Assembly (NCBI GenBank): GCA_018882625.1
Contig: VERO01000070.1
Location: 1 to 9,802 of the forward strand
From: Phycisphaerales bacterium
GTDB taxonomy: Bacteria; Planctomycetota; Phycisphaerae; Phycisphaerales; SM1A02
DNA: 9,802 nucleotides
Direction: 5' to 3'
Shown one piece after another: positions 6,180-9,802 of the stretch. The number at the start of each line of letters is the position of its first letter. Positions within the stretch are counted from its first letter, which is position 1. The notes under the pieces were generated by a model that was not told where the DNA came from, made no database searches, and saw nothing but the letters and a program-made list of their open reading frames with translations. The position numbers were made by a program, and so were the translations under genes.

Positions 6180-7216
6180 TGGCAGGCGAGCGGACATCGG
6201 TGCCCGCGCGCACCGCGCTGCTGCTGGCCCTGCTGGGGGGTGCGATGTGGCTGCGGATGGCGGTCGGTCGCGACCCGTCCACGGGCGCACTCGAGTGGGT
6301 GTGGCCGGATCCCGCCATTGGCGCGCTGCGCGCGGGTGCGATGTGGTCTGCGGTGGTGGCTGGCGCGTCGCTCGGTCTGTCGGGGCTGCTGCTGCAGGTG
6401 CTGCTGCGCAATCCGCTGGCGTCGCCCTTCGTGCTTGGCCTCTCGTCCGGTGCCGGCCTTGGCGCGACGCTCGCGGCATGGTCCGCTGGCGCCGCCGGGG
6501 TTGCCGGCACTGGAGGATGGATCGCCGCGCTCGCGGCGACGGGTGCGATCCAGGTGCTGCCCGCAATGGCGGGCGCGCTCATCACGCTTGGGATTGTCCT
6601 CGTTCTGGGTATGCGCCGGGGAGTCATCGAGCCAGTCTCCATGGTGCTCGCAGGCACTGTGGTCGCGGCCATCTGCGGCGCGATCACGCTCCTGGTGCAG
6701 TACGCGATGCCTCCGGCGAGCCGCGCCGATGCCGCCATCTGGTTCATGGGTCGCGTGCCGGAGCTGCCCGACCGTGCCGTGCTGATCGCGGCCATCGCAG
6801 TGCTGGCGGCCGCCGCACTCTGGTCGGGAATCTCCGCGCGAACATTTGATGCGGCATCGGTCAGCGATGAGGAGGCGCGAAGCCTCGGCGTTCGCCTCGT
6901 CACGCTGCGGCTTGGGATGTATGTCGCCGCGGGCGCGACCGCGGCGACGAGCGTGGCGCTGTGCGGACCGATCGCGTTTGTGGGATTCGTGGCGCCGCAC
7001 ATGGCGCGGCTCCTGCTCGGTGCGCGTCATGGGCCCCTGGTGCTCGGGAGCGTGGTGGCGGGTGCGCTGGTGCTGGTGGTTGCCGACGTGGTGCGGCAGG
7101 CGCTTGACCTTGGCATGGGCCGCATGCCTGTGGGAGTGCTGACGGCACTCGTCGGCGGTCCGGCGTTCCTCCTGGTGCTTCGGTCGTCGCGGCTGGCCCA
7201 CGGGAGCGTGCCATGA
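6179..7216 (+). CDS. FecCD/BtuC-type ABC importer permease
   Basis: The 345-residue product is the membrane channel of a type II importer and is expected to work as a dimer in the inner membrane. FecCD landmarks are present: LLRNPLASPFVLGLSSGAGLGA (75-96), the cytoplasmic coupling region EARSLGVRL (232-240), GPIAFVGFVAPHMARLLLG (263-281, the usual GxIxFVGLIxPHxxR motif) and GRMPVGVLTALVGGPAFLLVL (314-334). Hydrophobic helices fill most of the length, roughly ten as in BtuC. The start is fixed by AAGGAGG 7 nt upstream and a TGATG overlap with the binding-protein stop. Its own stop overlaps the ATPase start as ATGA. The substrate class is cobalamin, haem or a ferric siderophore, and sequence alone does not decide. 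Confidence 0.92.
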   Translation: MAGERTSVPARTALLLALLGGAMWLRMAVGRDPSTGALEWVWPDPAIGALRAGAMWSAVVAGASLGLSGLLLQVLLRNPLASPFVLGLSSGAGLGATLAAWSAGAAGVAGTGGWIAALAATGAIQVLPAMAGALITLGIVLVLGMRRGVIEPVSMVLAGTVVAAICGAITLLVQYAMPPASRADAAIWFMGRVPELPDRAVLIAAIAVLAAAALWSGISARTFDAASVSDEEARSLGVRLVTLRLGMYVAAGATAATSVALCGPIAFVGFVAPHMARLLLGARHGPLVLGSVVAGALVLVVADVVRQALDLGMGRMPVGVLTALVGGPAFLLVLRSSRLAHGSVP

Positions 7217-7968
7217 GCCTGCGGTGCAGCGAACTGACGTATGCGTACGCGAGGCACGGCGATGCCGCGCTCGCGGGCATCAGCGCTGAAGTGAAGGCCG
7301 GCACCCTGTGCGCAGTGGTCGGACGCAACGGCAGCGGCAAGAGCACCATGCTGAGGCTGCTCTGCGGCATCGAGCGGCCGGCATCGGGACAGGTGACGTG
7401 GCAGGGGCTGGAGATTGGCGCGATGCGCGAGCCCCAGCGCGCCGCCATCTGCGCATATGTACCCCAGCGCCCCTCCTTGAGTGCCGCATTCACGGTGCGG
7501 GAGCTGGTGTCGCTGGGGCAGCGTGCCGGCGCACGCGGGCTCCATTCGGTTGACTCCGCGCTTGAGGCGATGGGCATCTCCCATCTCGCGCACAGGCCAT
7601 GGCACCGCACCAGCGAGGGCGAGCGTGTGCGATCCGTGGTGGCGCGCGCGCTGGTCCAGTGCAGCGGCAGGGGGCTTCTGGTCATGGACGAGCCCTTCGC
7701 GGCACTCGACCCGGGCGAGTGCGCGCGCCTCATGGGTGTGCTGCGGGATGTGCGGGCGCGTGGAGTGACCGTGGCCTGCGCGATCCACCACCTGGGTATC
7801 GCGTCGCTGCTCGCGGACCAGGTGATCTGGCTCGACCGTGGACGCCTGATCGGTTGCGGCGCTGCCGCGGGCGTGCTCGACCCCGCAGCGCTCGAGCGCA
7901 CCTTTGGCGTTCCCTTCGCTGAGCATGCTGGACAGGTCCTGCCTATCCTGCCGGTCGAACGCTCATGA
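7213..7968 (+). CDS. ABC importer ATP-binding protein (BtuD/FecE-type)
   Basis: The 251-residue cytoplasmic ATPase powers the permease encoded just upstream. It has Walker A GRNGSGKST (37-45), Q-loop YVPQRP (Q85), the signature region TSEGERVRSVVARALVQ (133-149), Walker B LLVMDEP (155-161, D159/E160), D-loop AALDP and the H-loop AIHHLGIA (H192). The signature reads TSEGE instead of LSGGE/Q; a Ser followed by an acidic or small residue and Gly occurs in some FecE-type ATPases, so loss of activity is not implied. The H-loop has His where Asp is usual (IHH for HD). The ATG overlaps the permease stop (ATGA) and a partial GGGAG lies 6 nt upstream, supporting the start. Its stop overlaps the next gene in the same way. 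Confidence 0.92.
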   Translation: MSLRCSELTYAYARHGDAALAGISAEVKAGTLCAVVGRNGSGKSTMLRLLCGIERPASGQVTWQGLEIGAMREPQRAAICAYVPQRPSLSAAFTVRELVSLGQRAGARGLHSVDSALEAMGISHLAHRPWHRTSEGERVRSVVARALVQCSGRGLLVMDEPFAALDPGECARLMGVLRDVRARGVTVACAIHHLGIASLLADQVIWLDRGRLIGCGAAAGVLDPAALERTFGVPFAEHAGQVLPILPVERS

Positions 7969-8570
7969 GCCAGTACCTGATCATCTTCCTGATCGTCGCG
8001 GTGTTCCGCGGCGTCGTGTGGGTGGTGCAGAAGGCCAAGGAGAGCGCGAAGGCCCGTGAGGCGCTGATGGCGCAGCAGGCCAATGCCGCGATGGGCAACT
8101 CGACTGCAGCAGGCAGTCCAGGGAGCGCCGCCACCCAAGCTGCAGCAGGTGCTGCAGTGCCGCGGGCACGCAGCAGTGCTGCGGCAGCGGCCACGCGCGC
8201 AGAGCGGGCAGCGCAGCGCGGACAGCCCAAGCGAACCAGCCGAGGCGCATCTGTGAGCAGCCGCGGCGCCGTCGCAGCGCGGGGGGGCAGTCGCTCCGCA
8301 GGTACCACGGCCGGCAAGCGTGGACCCGCTCCGGGGATCGCCATGACGCCCATGACGCCGCGGCCTGACGCCCCGGCCCGGACGGCGCAGAACCGGTCGG
8401 TCGCGGCAGCCCAGGCCGTTGTGCCGCCGTCCTCTAGAGCTGAGGCCCGCGAGGTACGGGTGGGGCAGTCTTCCCGTGACGTGCGGAAACTGCTCCTCGA
8501 CCGAACGTCGCTGCGTCAGGCACTGCTGGCGCGTGAGATTCTCGGTCCTCCTCGCGGAATCACGGGCTAA
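7965..8570 (+). CDS. Membrane-anchored hypothetical protein with basic low-complexity linker
   Basis: I cannot assign a function. The 201-residue product has an N-terminal membrane helix (YLIIFLIVAVFRGVVWVV, 4-21) with almost nothing before it, then a charged helix (QKAKESAKAREALMAQQ, 22-38). A long Ala/Ser/Gly/Arg-rich region (40-165) with many basic and few acidic residues is probably disordered. A compact C-terminal segment follows (168-198), ending in LRQALLAREILGPP. That end resembles the C-termini of hypothetical proteins I associate with planctomycetes, which is recollection, not a search result. The ATG overlaps the ATPase stop as ATGA, so it is the fourth member of the importer operon and probably co-translated. 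A role in the importer is possible, but it may simply be a passenger. Confidence 0.75.
   Translation: MSQYLIIFLIVAVFRGVVWVVQKAKESAKAREALMAQQANAAMGNSTAAGSPGSAATQAAAGAAVPRARSSAAAAATRAERAAQRGQPKRTSRGASVSSRGAVAARGGSRSAGTTAGKRGPAPGIAMTPMTPRPDAPARTAQNRSVAAAQAVVPPSSRAEAREVRVGQSSRDVRKLLLDRTSLRQALLAREILGPPRGITG
8139..8169. repeat. Two adjacent hairpin-forming inverted repeats inside the hypothetical gene
   Basis: CTGCAGCA-GG-TGCTGCAG (8140-8157) is an 8-bp perfect inverted repeat. It abuts GTGCC-GCG-GGCAC (8157-8169). Both lie in the Ala-rich linker of the gene at 7965. They may arise simply from repeated Ala/Ala-Gly codons; an RNA structure affecting translation is only a possibility. Confidence 0.35.
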
Positions 8571-8674
8571 CGCGCCGTCCTTTGACAGGAACTTTGGAGG
8601 GAAATGGGGGGGATATGCAGCGAATGTGTCGCCATCATGACGCGGGTCGGAAATCCCGGTATCCTCCCGCCACC
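8571..8674 (+). promoter_or_regulatory. accB upstream region with candidate promoter (aTGACg, 17 bp, TATCCT)
   Basis: This 104-bp gap is less GC-rich than its surroundings. ATGACG (8637-8642) matches TTGACA at four of six positions. After 17 bp comes TATCCT (8660-8665), and then 9 nt to the accB ATG at 8675. This is the best -35/-10 pair in the window. A transcript from it would be leaderless or nearly so. The same gap also holds GGAGGG (8596-8601) and a small reading frame (8604-8678), annotated separately, which would need a promoter further upstream. A TTGACA at 8582-8587 has no -10 at normal spacing. Confidence 0.4.
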
Positions 8675-8678
8675 ATGA
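8604..8678 (+). CDS. Possible 24-codon leader peptide coupled to accB
   Basis: An ATG at 8604, 3 nt after the GGAGG core of GGAGGG (8596-8601), opens a frame of 24 codons beginning MGGICSECVAIM and ending in three Pro codons before TGA (8676-8678). That stop overlaps the accB ATG at 8675 as ATGA, the same coupling geometry used at four other junctions in this window. Translation of the small frame could therefore deliver ribosomes to accB. It competes with the leaderless-promoter reading for accB, whose -10 would lie inside this frame. The spacing of site to start is short, and so small a frame can occur by chance. Confidence 0.35.
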   Translation: MGGICSECVAIMTRVGNPGILPPP

Positions 8679-9154
8679 TGGACATCCGAAAGCTCAAGGA
8701 ACTGATCCGGCTGATGGTCGACAATGACCTGACCGAGCTGGATCTCAAGGACAAGGAAGAGCAGGTCCTACTCAAGCGAGGCCACGGCGGCACCGTGACC
8801 CACATTGCGCCTGCCCTCGTGAGTGCGCCCGCCCCGGCACCTGCCTCAGCGGCAGCCGCAGCCAAGGCGCCAGCGCCCGCTGCCGCGGCAGCCGCGCCCG
8901 ATGATGATGCCGGGCTCGTGGCCATCGAGAGCCCGATGGTGGGCACCTTCTACGCGTCCCCTGGCCCGGACAAGCCTGCATTCATCAGTGTGGGCAGCGA
9001 CGTGGGACCAGACACGACGGTGTGCCTTGTCGAGGCCATGAAGATCTTCAACGAGATCAAGGCCGAGAGAAGCGGCGCCGTGGCGAAGATCCTGGTCAAG
9101 AGCGGCCAGCCCGTGGAGTTCGGGCAGAAGCTCTTCCTCATCAAGCCCAGCTGA
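8675..9154 (+). CDS. accB: Acetyl-CoA carboxylase biotin carboxyl carrier protein
   Basis: The 159-residue product carries the covalent biotin of acetyl-CoA carboxylase, passing CO2 from biotin carboxylase to the carboxyltransferase for malonyl-CoA synthesis in the cytoplasm. The N-terminus MMDIRKLKELIRLMVDNDL matches bacterial AccB (MDIRKIKKLIEL in E. coli). A Pro/Ala linker spans about 48-80. The biotinyl domain follows, with SPMVGTFYASPGPDKPAF (the 'thumb' region typical of AccB) and the biotin site EAMKIFNEI, in which K123 is the acceptor. It ends SGQPVEFGQKLFLIKPS. The frame is open upstream to 8582, including an ATG at 8615, but those codons do not look like AccB. I chose ATG 8675; ATG 8678 is equally possible. 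It is followed by accC after 10 bp. Confidence 0.93.
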   Translation: MMDIRKLKELIRLMVDNDLTELDLKDKEEQVLLKRGHGGTVTHIAPALVSAPAPAPASAAAAAKAPAPAAAAAAPDDDAGLVAIESPMVGTFYASPGPDKPAFISVGSDVGPDTTVCLVEAMKIFNEIKAERSGAVAKILVKSGQPVEFGQKLFLIKPS

Positions 9155-9164
9155 GCCGCACCAC

Positions 9165-9802
9165 ATGTTCAAGAAGGTCCTGATCGCCAACCGGGGCGAG
9201 ATCGCGCTGCGGATCATCCGCGCCTGCCGCGAGCTCGGTGCGCGTACGGTGTGCGTCTACTCGACAGCCGATCGCGGCGGGTCCTGGCTCGAGGCTGCTG
9301 ACGAGTCGATCTGCATCGGGCCGGCGCCGTCCAAGGACTCCTACCTGCGCATCGACCGCATCATCGCGGCGGCTGAGGTGTCCCACGCAGACGCGATCCA
9401 TCCGGGTTACGGCTTCCTCTCGGAGAACTCCCACTTCGCTGAGGTGTGCCGCGACTCGGGCTTCGAGTTCATTGGCCCGAGCCCGGAGGCGATGAATCTC
9501 CTTGGGGACAAGGTGAACTGCAAGCGCCTGGCGAAGAAGTCGGGAACCCCGATCTTCCCGGGCACCGATGGCGGCATCGAGGATGTCGACGAGGCCGTCA
9601 AGGTCGCTCACGAGATCGGCTACCCGGTCATCGTGAAGGCAGCCGGCGGCGGCGGCGGGCGCGGCATGCGCATCGCGCGCAACGAGGGCGAGCTGCGGGC
9701 GGGCATCGAGCAGGCAGGCCAGGAGGCAGCCGCCGCGTTCGGCAACCCCATGGTGTACGTGGAGAAGTACCTCGAGCACGCGCGCCACTTCGAGGTGCAG
9801 GT
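9165..9802 (+). CDS. accC: Acetyl-CoA carboxylase biotin carboxylase subunit (partial, 3' end outside window)
   Basis: The first 212 codons are present. The enzyme carboxylates the biotin on AccB using ATP and bicarbonate. The start MFKKVLIANRGEIALRIIRA is the standard biotin-carboxylase N-terminus. Further landmarks are IGPAPSKDSYLRI (51-63), DAIHPGYGFLSEN (76-88), GDK with K116, the ATP-grasp lysine and glycine loop VIVKAAGGGGGRGM (155-168, K158), and MVYVEKYLEHARHFEVQ at the window edge. These match E. coli AccC closely in order and spacing. The gene follows accB by 10 bp in a classic accBC operon. No Shine-Dalgarno is evident, so translation probably depends on ribosomes finishing accB. 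Pyruvate or propionyl carboxylase subunits share this N-terminal domain, but the paired accB makes accC by far the likeliest. Confidence 0.95.
   Translation, partial: MFKKVLIANRGEIALRIIRACRELGARTVCVYSTADRGGSWLEAADESICIGPAPSKDSYLRIDRIIAAAEVSHADAIHPGYGFLSENSHFAEVCRDSGFEFIGPSPEAMNLLGDKVNCKRLAKKSGTPIFPGTDGGIEDVDEAVKVAHEIGYPVIVKAAGGGGGRGMRIARNEGELRAGIEQAGQEAAAAFGNPMVYVEKYLEHARHFEVQ

Noticed and set aside
8582..8595. A perfect -35 consensus TTGACA (8582-8587) followed by GGAACTTT, which resembles an ECF sigma -35 element.
   Set aside because: No matching -10 lies at 16-18 bp for the housekeeping pattern (the nearest TATGCA is 26 bp away), and no plausible ECF -10 was found at the usual spacing.
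8582..8674. Starting accB further upstream at TTG 8582 or ATG 8615.
   Set aside because: The added residues do not resemble any AccB, whereas MMDIRKLKELI from 8675 aligns at once with the family N-terminus.

Overview
This is an ordinary-looking chromosomal stretch from a high-GC bacterium (about two thirds G+C by eye), dense with genes and with very short or overlapping junctions. My best guess at the lineage is Planctomycetota, possibly a Phycisphaerae relative. This is inference: it rests on a diverged Cpn10-like protein away from any groEL, a membrane-anchored hypothetical protein whose C-terminus (LRQALLAREILGPP) resembles ones I associate with planctomycetes, and the near absence of Shine-Dalgarno sites. 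No rRNA, tRNA, CRISPR array, insertion sequence or phage gene is visible.

Layout: the window opens with the last 32 codons of a plus-strand gene (1-99). Converging on it is apt, adenine phosphoribosyltransferase, on the minus strand (167-685). Divergent from apt runs a plus-strand set: a GroES/Cpn10-like protein (737-1066), aroA for 5-enolpyruvylshikimate-3-phosphate synthase (1063-2415, ATGA overlap), and a fused ABC exporter half-transporter of MsbA type (2443-4395). The tail of the exporter overlaps, tail to tail, the end of a minus-strand gene (4317-5261) for an unrecognised protein with a predicted helical or coiled-coil region, one membrane segment and a Pro/Ala-rich tail.

Divergent from that gene, across only 21 bp, begins a four-gene translationally coupled operon: a BtuF-like substrate-binding lipoprotein (5283-6179), a FecCD/BtuC-type permease (6179-7216), a BtuD/FecE-type ATPase (7213-7968) and a small membrane-anchored hypothetical protein (7965-8570). 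The first three make a complete importer for cobalamin, haem or an iron chelate. After a 104-bp gap come accB (biotin carboxyl carrier protein, 8675-9154) and accC (biotin carboxylase, 9165 to the window end, partial), two acetyl-CoA carboxylase subunits that initiate fatty-acid synthesis.

The main non-coding observation concerns starts. Genes that should begin a transcript have no Shine-Dalgarno site but carry a TANNNT -10-like hexamer about 5 to 11 nt before the start codon, which suggests leaderless transcripts. Internal operon genes instead use ATGA/TGATG overlaps, and btuC has a perfect AAGGAGG. Two places stand out: an 11-bp palindrome (GATACTGTATC) that supplies -10-like elements to both strands of the 21-bp divergent gap at 5262-5282, and a 24-codon open reading frame (8604-8678) with a GGAGGG site whose stop codon overlaps the accB start. 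I found no clearly new multi-gene system; the two unrecognised membrane proteins and these initiation features are the most novel content.
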